From a bacterium (lineage in GTDB: Bacteria; Joyebacterota; Joyebacteria; Joyebacterales; Joyebacteraceae): a stretch of 64,000 bases of DNA. Below, one piece after another: positions 51,899 to 64,000 of the stretch. Position numbers and translations under genes: made by a program. A model generated the notes under the pieces. That model was not told the DNA's origin. It saw nothing but the letters and a program-made list of their open reading frames with translations, and searched no databases. Each line of letters begins with the position of its first letter. The first letter of the stretch is position 1. The stretch spans positions 248,001-312,000 of the forward strand of contig JALGZK010000005.1 of the NCBI GenBank assembly GCA_025774935.1. Direction: 5' to 3'.

Positions 51899-53155
51899 CT
51901 AGCTCACCACCCGCCCGCGCTTCACGACCGCGCGGACGAGGTTCACGCCATAGTGATACGGAATCGCACGGTGGTCGTCAACCTCCCAGATGACGAGGTC
52001 GCAGAGCTTCCCGACACCGAGGCTCCCGACCTCGTCCCCCAGGGCGACGGCGCACGCAGCGTTCACCGTCGCCGCCGTCATCGCCTCGGCGGGGGTCATG
52101 CGGAGCATCATCGACGCGAGCGAGAGGATGATCTGCATCGACTCGGTCATCGAGCTCCCGGGGTTGCAGTCGGTCGCGAGCGCGACCGCCACCCCCTCGT
52201 CAATCATCTTCCTCGCGGGGGCGAACGCGGTCTTCCCGAGCGAGAGCGTCGTCCCGGGAAGAAGGACGGCCACGACGCCCGACCGCGCGAGCGCGCGGAT
52301 CCCCTCGTCGGACGCACAGACGAGGTGGTCGGCCGACACCGCGCCGAGCTCGGCCGCGAGCTCCGCCCCGCCCGAGGCGTGAAGCTCGTCCGCGTGGAGC
52401 TTGGCCCCGAGCCCCACTCTGAGCCCGGCCTCGAGCACCGCCCTCGACTGGTCGACGGTGAACACGCCTTCCTCGCAGAAGACGTCGCAGAACCTCGCGA
52501 GACCGGCCGCTGCGACCGCTGGCATCATCGTGTCCACGACGAGCGAGACGTAGCCGTCGCGGTCGTCCCGCCACTCGTCCGGGAACTCGTGCGCTCCGAG
52601 AAACGTGGGCGCGACGTCGATCGCGTGGGTCTTCGCCAGCTCGCGGACGACCTCGAGCGTCTTCACCTCCGCCTCGAGCTCGAGACCGTAGCCGCTCTTC
52701 ACCTCGGCAGTCGTCGTCCCGTGCGCGAGCATCGCGTCGAGCGTCGCCCGGCCGCGTGCAAGCAGGTCGTCGCTGGACGCCGCCCGAAGGCTCCGAACGC
52801 TCGACCGGATGCCCCCGCCCGCCTCCGCGATCTCCTCGTAGCTCTTCCCCTCGACCCTCAACGCGAACTCACCCTCACGAGTCCGGGCGAAGACCGCGTG
52901 CGTGTGCGGGTCGACCAAGCCCGGCGTCACGACCGCGCCGGCGGCGTCGAGCACCACGGTGTCCGCCGACGGCGGGAACGCGGAGAGGACTTCGCCCTCG
53001 GGACCGGCCGCGACGATCCGCTCGCCGACCGCGGCGACGGCGCCGCCCGTGACGAGGCCTAGCTCGCGCATGCCCGCCCCGAGCCTGGGGCCCGGAGGCC
53101 CGCCCAGGGTCAGGAGCTCGCCTGCGTTCTGTACGATGAGGTCGGGTGCCGCCAC
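51899..53155 (-). CDS. hutI: Imidazolonepropionase
   Basis: The 418-residue amidohydrolase has the metal site DPHTHAVFARTREGEF, then KSGYGLELEAEVKTLEVVRE, FLGAHEFPDEWRDDRDGYV, KLHADELHASGGAELAAELG, SADHLVCASDEG and ALATDCNPGSSMTESMQIIL. It opens the imidazolone ring to N-formimino-glutamate. It follows hutU by 57 bases, and the pathway order in the operon follows the reactions. Confidence 0.95.
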   Translation of the reverse strand: MAAPDLIVQNAGELLTLGGPPGPRLGAGMRELGLVTGGAVAAVGERIVAAGPEGEVLSAFPPSADTVVLDAAGAVVTPGLVDPHTHAVFARTREGEFALRVEGKSYEEIAEAGGGIRSSVRSLRAASSDDLLARGRATLDAMLAHGTTTAEVKSGYGLELEAEVKTLEVVRELAKTHAIDVAPTFLGAHEFPDEWRDDRDGYVSLVVDTMMPAVAAAGLARFCDVFCEEGVFTVDQSRAVLEAGLRVGLGAKLHADELHASGGAELAAELGAVSADHLVCASDEGIRALARSGVVAVLLPGTTLSLGKTAFAPARKMIDEGVAVALATDCNPGSSMTESMQIILSLASMMLRMTPAEAMTAATVNAACAVALGDEVGSLGVGKLCDLVIWEVDDHRAIPYHYGVNLVRAVVKRGRVVS

Positions 53156-53212
53156 GTTCTTCCTTCCTGTTCAGACGCCCTCGGCCGGAACCACCCGCGG
53201 GCGCGGAGTCGC

Positions 53213-54748
53213 TCAGTCCAGCATCGGTATCTTGATCCCGTGCTTCCTCGCCCACTCCTTAGCGACGTCGTAGCCCGCGTCGGCGTGCCTGGCTACCCCG
53301 GTCCCCGGGTCGGTCGTGAGCACGCGCCCGAGCCTCGCGGCGGCCTCGCGCGTGCCGTCTGCGACGATGACCATGCCGGCGTGGAGCGACTTCCCGATGC
53401 CGACGCCGCCCCCGTGGTGGTACGAGACCCACGTGGCGCCGCCGACGGCGTTCAGGAGCGCGTTCAGGACGGGCCAGTCCGCGATCGCGTCGCTTCCGTC
53501 GAGCATGCCCTCGGTCTCCCGGTAGGGCGACGCGACCGACCCGCTGTCGAGGTGGTCGCGGCCGATGACGATCGGGGCCGAGATCTCTCCGTTCGCGACG
53601 AGGTCGTTGATCGCCAGACCGAACCTCGCACGCTCGCCGTACCCGAGCCAGCAGATCCGCGACGGGAGCCCCTGGAAGTGCACCTTCTCTCGCGCCATCG
53701 TGATCCAGCGCCGGAGTGCCTCGTCCTCGGGGAAGAGCTCGAGCACGAGATCGTCGGTGCGGTAGATGTCCTCGGGGTCGCCCGAGAGAGCGACCCAGCG
53801 GAACGGCCCCTTCCCCTGGCAGAAGAGCGGACGGATGTACGCGGGGACGAACCCCGGGTAGTCGAACGCCTCGTCGACGCCCGCGTCCTTCGCCTGGCCG
53901 CGGAGGTTGAGCGTCATCCCTCCCGGGACGTACCCGTGGAGCGCGTCGTGAGCCGACGTCTGGTCGGTGACGACGTCGGGGACGACGCCGCGACGCGCGA
54001 GCTCGGGCAGAACGTCCGCGCAGTTCCCGACGAGTCCGACCGAGAGGGCAGCACCCTTCGCGACGGCGCCGTCGACAATGTCGAGCGCGGTGTCGAGATC
54101 ATCGACCATGCGGTCGCAGTACCCGGTGTCGAGACGCTTCCGGATGCGGTCGCGGTCGACCTCGACGCACAGGCAGACACCCTCGTTCATCGTGACAGCC
54201 AGCGGCTGCGCGCCGCCCATCCCACCCATGCCGCCCGTGAGAACGAGCTTGCCCCGGAGGGTCCCGCCGAAGTGCTGCCGCGCGAGCTCCGCGAGGGTCT
54301 CGTACGTGCCCTGGAGGATCCCCTGCGTCCCGATGTAGATCCAGCTCCCGGCCGTCATCTGCCCGTACATGATCAGGCCCTTCCGCTCGAGCTCGCGAAA
54401 CGCCTCCCACGTCGCCCAGTCCCCGACGAGGTTCGAGTTCGCGATGAGCACGCGAGGAGCGTCCCGATGCGTCGTGAAGACCCCCACGGGCTTCCCCGAC
54501 TGGACGAGGAGCGTCTCGTCCTCGCCGAGCTCCCTGAGCGCACGGACGATCGCGTCGAAGGCCTCCCAGCTCCTCGCGGCCTTGCCGCTCCCGCCGTAGA
54601 TGATAAGCTCGTCGGGGTTCTCGGCGACTTCGGGGTCGAGGTTGTTCATGATCATGCGGAGGGCCGCCTCCTGGAGCCATCCCTTGCAGGAGAGCTCGGT
54701 CCCCCGGGGAGCCCTGACGGCTCTTGCCTCGCCGGTCTTCCGTTCCAT
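53213..54748 (-). CDS. hutU: Urocanate hydratase, internally shortened
   Basis: The protein has 511 residues against the usual about 555. It keeps the family blocks [58 protein letters not shown], the catalytic-Cys region [17 protein letters not shown] and [20 protein letters not shown]. Between [14 protein letters not shown] and [18 protein letters not shown] it lacks about 45 residues that in canonical enzymes include a conserved FDYGNNIR-like segment; only a short [14 protein letters not shown] remains. The reading frame is intact, so this looks like a natural variant. It hydrates urocanate in histidine degradation. No hutH is present in the window. Confidence 0.9.
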   Translation of the reverse strand: MERKTGEARAVRAPRGTELSCKGWLQEAALRMIMNNLDPEVAENPDELIIYGGSGKAARSWEAFDAIVRALRELGEDETLLVQSGKPVGVFTTHRDAPRVLIANSNLVGDWATWEAFRELERKGLIMYGQMTAGSWIYIGTQGILQGTYETLAELARQHFGGTLRGKLVLTGGMGGMGGAQPLAVTMNEGVCLCVEVDRDRIRKRLDTGYCDRMVDDLDTALDIVDGAVAKGAALSVGLVGNCADVLPELARRGVVPDVVTDQTSAHDALHGYVPGGMTLNLRGQAKDAGVDEAFDYPGFVPAYIRPLFCQGKGPFRWVALSGDPEDIYRTDDLVLELFPEDEALRRWITMAREKVHFQGLPSRICWLGYGERARFGLAINDLVANGEISAPIVIGRDHLDSGSVASPYRETEGMLDGSDAIADWPVLNALLNAVGGATWVSYHHGGGVGIGKSLHAGMVIVADGTREAAARLGRVLTTDPGTGVARHADAGYDVAKEWARKHGIKIPMLD

Positions 54749-54795
54749 GCGTGTGTCCTCCGGGTCGCGTCTGTCCGTGTCTCGAGGGGTCCCGG

Positions 54796-57663
54796 TCAGG
54801 CCCCCGTCTGCTCAGCGTGGACCGCCCCGATCGCGTTCAGAAGCTCGCCCTCCGACCCTGCGATGAACGCCCGCGTGGGGAGCTGCTCGAGGAGCCTCGC
54901 GCCGTAGCGCTTGGTCTCGAGCCTGCTGTCGAGGAAGACGACGACGCCCGTGTCGGTCGTCGACCGGATGAGCCGGCCGAACCCCTGCCGCAGTCGTATC
55001 GCCGTCCTCGGGACCATGTAGCGGTCGAACGACCTCTCACCGTCCATCTCGTAGCGCTCGCAGTGAGCCTCAACGACGGGGTCGCGCGGGACGGGGAACG
55101 GGAGCTTCACGATGATGAGCTGCTCGAGCGAGCGCCCGGGAACGTCGACTCCTTCCCAGAAGCTGCTCGTCGCGAGGAGGACCGAGTCGGTCTCCCGCGC
55201 GAACTGGTCGAGGAGCGCGGACGCCCCTCCCCCGTGGCCCTGCCCCAGGACGAGCTTACCTCGCGCCGTCAGTGGATCCCGCACTGTCTTGAAGACCGCG
55301 TCGAGCGCCGAACGCGCGGTGAAGAGGACGAGCGTGCCCCCCTCGGCCGGCGCCGCGAGCTTGACGACGAGGTCCGCGACGACCTGATTGAACCCCGAGG
55401 ACGAGGGCGGTGGCAGCCACGACGCGACGGCGGCGATCGACTGGCGGTCGTGGTCGTACGGGCTCCCGACGTCGAGGTCGAGCACCTGCCAGTCCGGGAG
55501 ACGGTCGAGCCCCACCCTCTCCATGAAGAACCCGAACGAATCGTCGACCGTGAGCGTCGCGGAGGTCATCACGATCGAGTCGATCCTCGAGTAGAGGAAG
55601 TCGCCCATGAGCTCGGCGACCGAGACGGGCGCGCTCCGCATCTCGCACTCGCGTCCCTCCCGATAGGTCCGGACCTCGAGCCAGAAGACGCTCTCCGGGT
55701 CCATCGCGGAGGCCACGTAGTCGAGGTCCTGGGCGAACGTCCTTGCGCGCTCCGAGTGGAACGTGAGGCCCTGGACGATCGAGTCGACGCGGGCGAGATC
55801 GGTGTCGGCGACGAGGTTCGCCAGCGCCTCGGCTCCCTCCGCCACGACCCCGAACGTCCGGACGGCCTCCTCGAGCTCACACGCCAGGAGCGTCCCGGCT
55901 GTCTCGTCGTCTTCCCTCTGTCCGTATCTGAGCTTCCCGAACTCGACCGGCTTCCCGTCGTTCAGCTCCTCGTGGCGACCGGAGAGCGCGGCGAAGAACG
56001 CCTCTGACGCGCTCTGCGCCTCGGAGACGTCGTCCACGAGCCTCCGCGCGGCCACGACGACCGTCGAGAGGATCCCGGCATCGTCGCCTGCCTCGGCCTC
56101 CTCGAGAAGCTCCGCGAGGTCGCCGCTCTCGATCCCGTCCTTCCGGTACAGGCTGTCAAGGACGGCGCGCGCGCGCCACACGCTGGCACGCCGCCCGAGG
56201 TGCTCGGTCGCGACCTGCTCGATGTTGTGCGCCTCGTCGCAGACGAGGTACGAGTACTCGCCGAGGATGCGGTTCCCCGCCTCGGTGTCGCTGAAGAGGA
56301 GCGAGTGGTTGACGATGACGACGTGCGCGGCCTGAGCGGCACGCCTCGCGTTCAGGAGGTAGCACCGATCGCTCGAGGGGCAGCGCTGCCCGAGGCACGG
56401 GCCGCCGTCCGACGAGACCCTGCTCCAGAGGTATCCGCGCCTCCGGAAGGCCGCGTTCTCGCTGATGTCGCCGGAGGTTGTCTCTTCTTCCCAGAGCGCG
56501 AGAGGCAGAAGCTCGGCCCTCTCCGACGGGGAGAGGCCGCGCTGGAGGATCCCCAGCCAGCGCTCGACGCAGATGTAGTTGCCGCGCCCTTTCAGGAGCG
56601 ACACGCTGAACTCGTCGTCCATCGTCTCCTCCAGGAACGGCACGTCCTTCATGAACAGCTGTTCCTGGAGGTTCTTCGTGTTGGTCGAGACGACGACACG
56701 CTCGCCGTTGGCGACCGCGAACGCGATCGACGGCACGAGGTACGCCAGCGACTTCCCGACTCCCGTGCCCGCCTCGACGACCAGGTGGACGCCCGCCACA
56801 AGCGCGTCCCCGACGGCCCTCATCATCTGGACCTGCTCGCGACGCTCCTCGTAGTCGGTCAGCCTCCGCGAGATGGTGCCGCCGTCCTCGAAGAGCCCCT
56901 CCAGAGCGTCCAGGTCGATGTCGATCTTCTCCTCGGTCGGGAACCGGGGGATCTCGACGCGCCGCGCGTTGTCGTATCTCAGGAGCTCGACCGCCCTGTC
57001 GCCGTGGTCGGGGAGCGCGAACGGGTCGAGCCGTCCCTCCGACCGCTCCTTCGCGGCCTCGAGGAGCTTCGCGACTTCGGGACGCGCGAGCCGGAGCATC
57101 CGCCCGACGATCGCCGAGCCGACCTGGTCCAGGACGCCAAGGAGCTCGAGGAAGAGGAACGCGACCGCCCTCGCGTCGTCTGCGGCCCTGTGAGCGCGCT
57201 CGTGAGTGATGCCGAAGAACTCCACCAGCTTGGCGAGCCGGTGGCTCGGGAGCCGCGGGAGGAGAGCTCTCGAGATCTCCAGGGTGTCGAAGACACCGCC
57301 CCGGCCGGCGAGGAGATCCGGGTCGTTGTTCGCCGCCGCCGAGAGGAAGGCGATGTCGAACCCCGCCGAGTGCGCCACGAGAGGATCGTCTCCGAGGTAC
57401 GCGATGAGATCGGGAAGGACGTCCTCTATGCGCGGCGCGCCGGACAGGTCGGCGTCCTTGATGCCGGTCAAATAGACCACGTCAGGAGGGATCGGAATCC
57501 CCGGGTCGACGAACGTCTCGAACGTGTCGACGACCTCGCCGTCGGTGATTCGTGTCGCCCCGATCTCGATGATCCGGTCGACGGACGAGTCGACGCCCGT
57601 GGTCTCCAGGTCCAGCCCGATGAACGTGCGGGGGTACTCCGCGGTCGCGGGAGCGCCGGTCAT
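54796..57663 (-). CDS. dinG: DinG-family helicase with N-terminal DnaQ-type exonuclease domain
   Basis: An ATG at 57663 overlapping the thiC stop gives 955 residues; the track ORF runs back into thiC out of frame. The DEDD exonuclease domain spans about 10-180 ([39 protein letters not shown]). The XPD/DinG helicase follows with [20 protein letters not shown], four candidate [4Fe-4S] cysteines (YICVERW and [20 protein letters not shown]), CDEAHNIEQ and the C-terminal [20 protein letters not shown] and [20 protein letters not shown]. It unwinds damaged or structured DNA and may trim ends. Confidence 0.92.
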   Translation of the reverse strand: MTGAPATAEYPRTFIGLDLETTGVDSSVDRIIEIGATRITDGEVVDTFETFVDPGIPIPPDVVYLTGIKDADLSGAPRIEDVLPDLIAYLGDDPLVAHSAGFDIAFLSAAANNDPDLLAGRGGVFDTLEISRALLPRLPSHRLAKLVEFFGITHERAHRAADDARAVAFLFLELLGVLDQVGSAIVGRMLRLARPEVAKLLEAAKERSEGRLDPFALPDHGDRAVELLRYDNARRVEIPRFPTEEKIDIDLDALEGLFEDGGTISRRLTDYEERREQVQMMRAVGDALVAGVHLVVEAGTGVGKSLAYLVPSIAFAVANGERVVVSTNTKNLQEQLFMKDVPFLEETMDDEFSVSLLKGRGNYICVERWLGILQRGLSPSERAELLPLALWEEETTSGDISENAAFRRRGYLWSRVSSDGGPCLGQRCPSSDRCYLLNARRAAQAAHVVIVNHSLLFSDTEAGNRILGEYSYLVCDEAHNIEQVATEHLGRRASVWRARAVLDSLYRKDGIESGDLAELLEEAEAGDDAGILSTVVVAARRLVDDVSEAQSASEAFFAALSGRHEELNDGKPVEFGKLRYGQREDDETAGTLLACELEEAVRTFGVVAEGAEALANLVADTDLARVDSIVQGLTFHSERARTFAQDLDYVASAMDPESVFWLEVRTYREGRECEMRSAPVSVAELMGDFLYSRIDSIVMTSATLTVDDSFGFFMERVGLDRLPDWQVLDLDVGSPYDHDRQSIAAVASWLPPPSSSGFNQVVADLVVKLAAPAEGGTLVLFTARSALDAVFKTVRDPLTARGKLVLGQGHGGGASALLDQFARETDSVLLATSSFWEGVDVPGRSLEQLIIVKLPFPVPRDPVVEAHCERYEMDGERSFDRYMVPRTAIRLRQGFGRLIRSTTDTGVVVFLDSRLETKRYGARLLEQLPTRAFIAGSEGELLNAIGAVHAEQTGA

Positions 57664-58949
57664 CCGCCCTCCCGTTCCCGGACCTGCGTCATCTTCCTGA
57701 TGGCGCAGAACTCGCCGCACATGGTGCACAGCTCGTCGTCCTTCGGAGGGGACGCGTCGCGGAACGCCTTCGCCTTCTCGGGGTCGAGCGAGAGCCGGAT
57801 GACCTCCTCCCAGTCGAGGGATCTCCTCGCCTGAGAGAGCCTGTCGTCCCACTCGCGCGCGCCAGGGATCCCCTTGCCGACGTCGGCCGCGTGCGCGGCG
57901 ACCCGGAGCGTGTAGACGCCCTCGCGGACGTCGTCTACGGTCGGGAGCCTGAGGTGCTCGGCGGGCGTCACGTAGCAGAGGAAATCCGCTCCCGCCATCG
58001 CGGCGATGGCGCCCCCGATCGCGGCGCCCACGTGGTCGTACCCGGGCGCGACGTCGGTCACGAGCGGACCGAGCACGTAGAACGGCGCCCCGTCGCAGAG
58101 CGACTTCTCGAGGTCGACCGACGCCTCGACGAGGTGGAGCGGCACGTGGCCGGGCCCCTCGACGATCGTCTGGACGCCACGCGCCCTGGCACGGAAGACG
58201 AGCTCCGAGATCACGGTGAGTTCGGCGACCTGCGCCGCGTCGTTCGCGTCGGCGAGCGCCCCCGGCCTCAGACCGTCCCCGAGCGAGATCGTGAGGTCGT
58301 ACTCGCGACACATGTCGAGAAGGTCGTCGTATCGCTCGTAGAGCGGGTTCTCCCGGCCGTTGTGGGCCATCCACTCCATGAGGAACGACCCGCCCCTCGA
58401 CACGACGTCGGCGATCCTGGGCGTCCGCCTGCAGTGCTCTGCCACCTCGAGGGTGACGCCGCAGTGCACGGTGACGAAGTCGACGCCGTCCTTCGCGTGG
58501 TCCTCGACGGCCCCCAGCATGTCGTCGGCCGTCATGCTGATCATGCCCCGCCCGTCCCGCCGCGCGCGGACCGCCGCCTGATAGATGGGAACCGTTCCCA
58601 CCGGCACGGGCGACCGTTCGACGATGGCCCTCCTGATCGCGTCGATGTCACCGCCGGTCGAGAGGTCCATGACAGCGTCCGCGCCCGCCTCGACGGCCGC
58701 GTCGAGCTTCGCCAGCTCAGTCTCGAGGTCCGAAGCGTCGGCCGACGTCCCGATATTCGCGTTGATCTTCGTCCGCAGGCCCTCTCCCAGCCCCACAGCC
58801 CGATGCGAACTCAGACGGTTCTTCGGGATGACGACGGTGCCTCGAGCGATCTTCTCGACAAGCTCCCGGACGTCGAGCCCCTCCTCGCTCGCGACGCTCT
58901 TCATCTCCTCGGTCGCGCGGCCCTCGCGGGCCGCATCCATCTGAAGCAT
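57660..58949 (-). CDS. thiC: Phosphomethylpyrimidine synthase ThiC
   Basis: The 429-residue protein is the short ThiC form. Motifs include INANIGTSADASDLETELAK, ADAVMDLSTGGDIDAIRRAI, FVTVHCGV and EGPGHVPLHLVEASVDLEKS. The C-terminal radical-SAM [4Fe-4S] site is CTMCGEFCAIRKM. It makes HMP-phosphate for thiamine. GGAAGG precedes the ATG by 6 bases. Only 50 bases separate it from ligA, too few for a TPP riboswitch, so regulation by that element is not seen. Thiamine pyrophosphate is the KorB cofactor. Confidence 0.95.
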   Translation of the reverse strand: MLQMDAAREGRATEEMKSVASEEGLDVRELVEKIARGTVVIPKNRLSSHRAVGLGEGLRTKINANIGTSADASDLETELAKLDAAVEAGADAVMDLSTGGDIDAIRRAIVERSPVPVGTVPIYQAAVRARRDGRGMISMTADDMLGAVEDHAKDGVDFVTVHCGVTLEVAEHCRRTPRIADVVSRGGSFLMEWMAHNGRENPLYERYDDLLDMCREYDLTISLGDGLRPGALADANDAAQVAELTVISELVFRARARGVQTIVEGPGHVPLHLVEASVDLEKSLCDGAPFYVLGPLVTDVAPGYDHVGAAIGGAIAAMAGADFLCYVTPAEHLRLPTVDDVREGVYTLRVAAHAADVGKGIPGAREWDDRLSQARRSLDWEEVIRLSLDPEKAKAFRDASPPKDDELCTMCGEFCAIRKMTQVREREGG

Positions 58950-58999
58950 GAGTGCCTTCCTTTGTTGTCTTCCTCCGAGTCCGGCCGATCGCTCCCCCG

Positions 59000-61075
<2,076 letters not shown>

Positions 61076-62872
61076 TCAGAACTCCCGGACCAGGCCGACG
61101 TGCAGACTCCCGTCGAGGACGCCGGCGCCTTCCCGGAGGCCGTAGTCAACGCCGATTATACCCAAGCGGGTTTCCGCCCGCAACCCGATTCCGTATCCTA
61201 ACTTAATGTCCTCAGCGGGATTAGACCCGCTGCGCCTGAACCAGGCCACGTCGACGAACGCGAGCGCGCGGGAGTAGCGCCCGAGGATGAACCGATACTC
61301 GACCTGCCCCATGGCGATCTGGTCGCCACGGATGAACTCCTCGGGATAGCCGCGGAGGCCCGATGCGCCACCGAGGACGAGAAGCTCATGGAACGGGATC
61401 GGATCCTCTGTGCTCACGATGCTCTCGAGTCTCGCCTCGAAGGCGACGACCTGCCTCGGGCGCGTACTGACGTACGTCGCTCCCCTCAGCTTCACCGTCG
61501 CCGAGGTGTACCGGTCTCCCGAGTCGCGCTCTTCCTTCGCGGCGTACTCCAGGAACCCGATCGCGGAGATTCCCCGCGTGGGGTTCGCAGGGACGTCGGC
61601 CGTGTCGTACTCCGTCGTGAGCGCCGTCCTGTAGCTCACGGACGTCGACTCATCGGCCGCTCCGGGGACGTAGCGCAACGCCCCGACCGACCACGTGACG
61701 CGCGTCGCGTCCCCCATGCGCGCCATGACGTATATGTCGCCCTCGGTCGTCGTGTAGATCGTGTCGCGGATCGACTGACTCCCCCAGAGGCCGACGTCGA
61801 TCGGCGCGCCCAGCAGCCACGGCTCGCGGTACGAGAACGAGATGCGCGTCTCGAACGGATTCGGCCTGACCCACTCGGCGGTCGCCTGACGGCCCGTTCC
61901 GGCGATGTTCATGAGCGCGATGTCCAACCTGCCGGTGAGCTCCCCCTCGTCCTGACCCGGAACTGCGATGTACCCGAGCACGCCGGAGATCCTGTTCGAC
62001 GTGCCCTCCTCGACCTCGATCCCGACCGTCGCCGCGCCCGTGGCCGGATCGACTGCGACGACCGGCTCGGACACGTGCCTGAAGAGCTCGAGCCGCTCGA
62101 GCCGGGGCCTCACTCCCTCGATCGTCGAGGCGCTGTAGAGCTCTCCCGTCTTGATACCGGACTCGCGCTCGATCACGTAGGGCTTCGTCACGTCATTCCC
62201 GCTGACCACGATGTCGGCGAACGTCGTCTCGATCCCCTCGTCGACGCTGATCCCGAGCCTGAGGCGTCCGTCCTCGCCGAGATTGGCGGAGGCTGGCGTC
62301 ACGGTGGCAAAGGGGCGACCGCTGTCGGCGTACTCCCGGACGAGGGTCTCGATGTCCCTCGCGAGGGCGTCCGCCGTGACGACGTCACCGGGCGAGAGGT
62401 CGACGTGCGCGGCGACCCGCTCGAGGGCGATCGACTCGACTCCTTCGAGATCGACCGACCCCAGCCTGACCTCGGGCCCCTCGTCGACGGTGACGAGCAC
62501 TGACACGCCGTCGTCGGCCTCGCTCCACTCGATCCCGACGCGTGCGAAGGGCCGCCCGACCTCGGCGAGACGCGACACGAGCGAGTCGGCGCCGGCTGAG
62601 AGCGCCACCTCGTCGAACGGGAGGTCCAGGTCCGGGACGACGATCCCCGCGACCTCGCGGGAGCTCAGGCTCTCGTGGCCCTCGACCTCGACGCGGGCGA
62701 CGGGTGGACGGACGTCCGGCGACGCGTCCTGCGAGGCGTCCGGTCCCGAGCCCGGTCCCGTGCCCTGGTCGGCCGCGAGCGCAGGCAGCGCGGGGAGCGC
62801 GACAGCGAGGACGAGCAGCGCCAGGGCGCGGCTCGCTGTCCTCCTGTTCCGCCTCTTGTTCCGCTCTGCCAT
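61076..62872 (-). CDS. Omp85-family outer-membrane protein (BamA/TamA-like)
   Basis: The ATG at 62872 with GGGAGA upstream gives 598 residues; the track ORF start lies inside the adjacent gene. A basic signal peptide (to about residue 31, LPALAADQ) precedes about three POTRA-like repeats (VARVEVEGHESLSSREVAGI, VRLGSVDLEGVESIALERVA, FADIVVSGNDVTKPYVIERE). A barrel follows with the Omp85 motif LGGASGLRGYPEEFIRGDQ. It ends VGLVREF. With three POTRA units it is more TamA-like than BamA-like. It may insert or export outer-membrane proteins. Confidence 0.85.
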   Translation of the reverse strand: MAERNKRRNRRTASRALALLVLAVALPALPALAADQGTGPGSGPDASQDASPDVRPPVARVEVEGHESLSSREVAGIVVPDLDLPFDEVALSAGADSLVSRLAEVGRPFARVGIEWSEADDGVSVLVTVDEGPEVRLGSVDLEGVESIALERVAAHVDLSPGDVVTADALARDIETLVREYADSGRPFATVTPASANLGEDGRLRLGISVDEGIETTFADIVVSGNDVTKPYVIERESGIKTGELYSASTIEGVRPRLERLELFRHVSEPVVAVDPATGAATVGIEVEEGTSNRISGVLGYIAVPGQDEGELTGRLDIALMNIAGTGRQATAEWVRPNPFETRISFSYREPWLLGAPIDVGLWGSQSIRDTIYTTTEGDIYVMARMGDATRVTWSVGALRYVPGAADESTSVSYRTALTTEYDTADVPANPTRGISAIGFLEYAAKEERDSGDRYTSATVKLRGATYVSTRPRQVVAFEARLESIVSTEDPIPFHELLVLGGASGLRGYPEEFIRGDQIAMGQVEYRFILGRYSRALAFVDVAWFRRSGSNPAEDIKLGYGIGLRAETRLGIIGVDYGLREGAGVLDGSLHVGLVREF

Positions 62873-62946
62873 CGTCTCCCGTCCTCTCCCGGGTCGCGCT
62901 CGCGCCCGGCAACGGCCAGCCCGCTGGAGCCTGCGGGAAGAACGCG

Positions 62947-64000
62947 CTAGAAGAACGCGTTGACCTTCATGTCGACGGTGTGCTGCGTCACGCTCTCGGG
63001 ACGCAGCTCCCCTCCGTAGGTGAGCGATCCCGTGAGCCATCGATTGAACCGGTAGTCCCCGATCACGCGCCACTCCGTCGTGACGCCGGGCTGCTTGCCT
63101 TCCGCCAGGTAGAGCGGGAGCGTCGACTCCGCCGTGTCGATGTCGGTCCGCGTGAGGTTCGCGGTGAGCGTGCCCCGGCCCTTGAGCCGGTAGGTGACGC
63201 TCGGCGTGATCCTGGTCAGAGTGACGTCTATGTCCTCGACTTCCTCCGTCTGACGGCCGATCGACGCGGTGAGCCTCGCGTCGATTCCGTCGGCCCGGCG
63301 CGTCGTCACCTCGCCCGTGAGAGCCTGCTCGTCGATTTCGTAGTTGTCACCGAGTCCGTCGGAGCGCCGGTCGCTCCGCCCCAGGTCCCCCTGGACCCTG
63401 TACGTGATGCCGCCCGAGCGCGAGAGCTTGACGTCGAGTGTCCCGTGCCTCTCCTTCCTCTCCTCCTTGGCATTCACGTAGGTCCGGTCGAGGTCGTCGC
63501 GCGTCGAGAACGTCGCCCTCACGGAGAGCGTGCCGTTCGGCCGGAGGTAGCGGAGGACGTGCCTCCCTGTGATCTCCCCCCGCACCGTGTCTTCGCCCTG
63601 GATCACGGCGGGGTCGAGCAGGTAGAGCGCGCGCTTGTCGGACGTCGCGGTGAGTTCCCGGAGCTTGATGTCGCTCTCGAACGCGAGCGCGGCCAGGAAG
63701 CGCTTCCACGCCGTCGGCTCCGGAAGCTCGCGGCGACCGGCGGCGCCGCTGAACTTGAGATCCCAGCGCATGCTCGTGGAGAGATCGATGACGGGAAGGT
63801 AGCGTCCCGTCGAGATGACCTGCGTGATCTCGACGCCGTCCTCCTCGAAGACGCGCTTCTCCTTCTCCTCGACCTCGCTCGTCGTGACGGAGTACCGGAA
63901 CTCGCCCCTGAGCCCACCGTCGAACGACCGGTGGTTGAGCCGGACCGTGGCGAGATCGTAGCGGGTCCCGGGCTGCGTCAGCCCCTGCGCGATGTCGATC
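62947..64000 (-). CDS. Outer-membrane beta-rich protein, 5' end cut by window edge
   Basis: The track lists 62947-63771, but the frame stays open to the window edge (IDIAQGLTQPGTRYDLATVR, HRSFDGGLRGEFRYSVTTSE and more), so the true start is outside. The visible 350 residues are regular amphipathic strands with alternating Arg, Thr, Asp and aromatic residues (VRATFSTRDDLDRTYVNAKE, SVTYRLKGRGTLTANLTRTD). It ends DMKVNAFF, a terminal Phe as used for barrel assembly. It is 74 bases upstream of the Omp85 gene on the same strand, so the two are likely co-transcribed. I do not recognise the family. Confidence 0.65.
   Translation of the reverse strand, partial: IDIAQGLTQPGTRYDLATVRLNHRSFDGGLRGEFRYSVTTSEVEEKEKRVFEEDGVEITQVISTGRYLPVIDLSTSMRWDLKFSGAAGRRELPEPTAWKRFLAALAFESDIKLRELTATSDKRALYLLDPAVIQGEDTVRGEITGRHVLRYLRPNGTLSVRATFSTRDDLDRTYVNAKEERKERHGTLDVKLSRSGGITYRVQGDLGRSDRRSDGLGDNYEIDEQALTGEVTTRRADGIDARLTASIGRQTEEVEDIDVTLTRITPSVTYRLKGRGTLTANLTRTDIDTAESTLPLYLAEGKQPGVTTEWRVIGDYRFNRWLTGSLTYGGELRPESVTQHTVDMKVNAFF

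Noticed and set aside
54796-58374. 1192-residue start for dinG
   Set aside because: The upstream part is an out-of-frame reading of thiC. The ATG at 57663 overlaps the thiC stop and begins the exonuclease domain directly.
58950-58999. TPP riboswitch upstream of thiC
   Set aside because: Only 50 bases lie between ligA and thiC, too short for the element, and no CTGAGA-like core is present.

Overview
The window is a high-GC stretch from a diderm bacterium. Lipid A acyltransferase and heptose genes, Omp85 and TonB-type barrels, lipoproteins and secreted proteins with FlgD-like tails all point to an LPS-bearing outer membrane. The mix fits an uncultured FCB-related phylum such as Eisenbacteria or Krumholzibacteriota. 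That placement is inference from protein style; there is no rRNA marker in the window.

Layout. Positions 1-6721 are an accessory block of single secreted or membrane genes, several decayed, with mixed strands. They are separated by a recurring intergenic repeat (copies near 455, 1747, 3366, 4759 and, more weakly, 6645) that always lies on the + strand. From 6722 to 16535 (minus strand) runs a fatty-acid operon, rpmF-plsX-fabH-fabD-fabG-acpP-fabF-rnc, continuing into an acyl-CoA dehydrogenase with EtfB and a ferredoxin-domain EtfA. From 16655 to 29747 (minus) a tightly packed energy operon holds a cyclic-2,3-DPG-synthetase-like gene, sucCD, korDABC, ndk, nuoE/nuoF-like genes and a giant NfnB/NuoG-like fusion. 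Then follow split heptose genes, a triple-repeat DUF4046 protein, DUF3467, two tandem outer-membrane proteins (+ strand), and a long minus-strand housekeeping run: lipid A acyltransferase, DUF362 ferredoxin, dprA, obg, FAD oxidase, pta, coaD, rsmD, NtrC-type regulator, histidine kinase, comEA. The right end (minus) carries an ECF-S-component/TonB-receptor fusion, a lipoprotein, histidine degradation genes (fchA, ftcD, hutI, hutU), dinG, thiC, ligA, an Omp85 protein and a barrel-like protein cut by the window edge.

How it works together. KorDABC oxidises 2-oxoglutarate to succinyl-CoA with ferredoxin, SucCD harvests the thioester as NTP, Ndk spreads the phosphate, and the NuoEF/NfnB-like complex can pass electrons between ferredoxin and NAD(P)(H). 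The Etf-linked dehydrogenase may be electron-bifurcating. Histidine degradation feeds glutamate, hence 2-oxoglutarate, into the same route. DprA and ComEA suggest DNA uptake.

Most unusual items: (1) one ORF that joins a six-helix ECF S-component, an internal signal peptide and a TonB-dependent-receptor-like barrel; (2) the repeat-punctuated, cassette-like block at 1-6.7 kb. No rRNA, intact tRNA, CRISPR array, integrase or intact insertion sequence was recognised. Most minus-strand genes begin with clear GGAGG-like ribosome binding sites, and many neighbours overlap by ATGA or GTGA.
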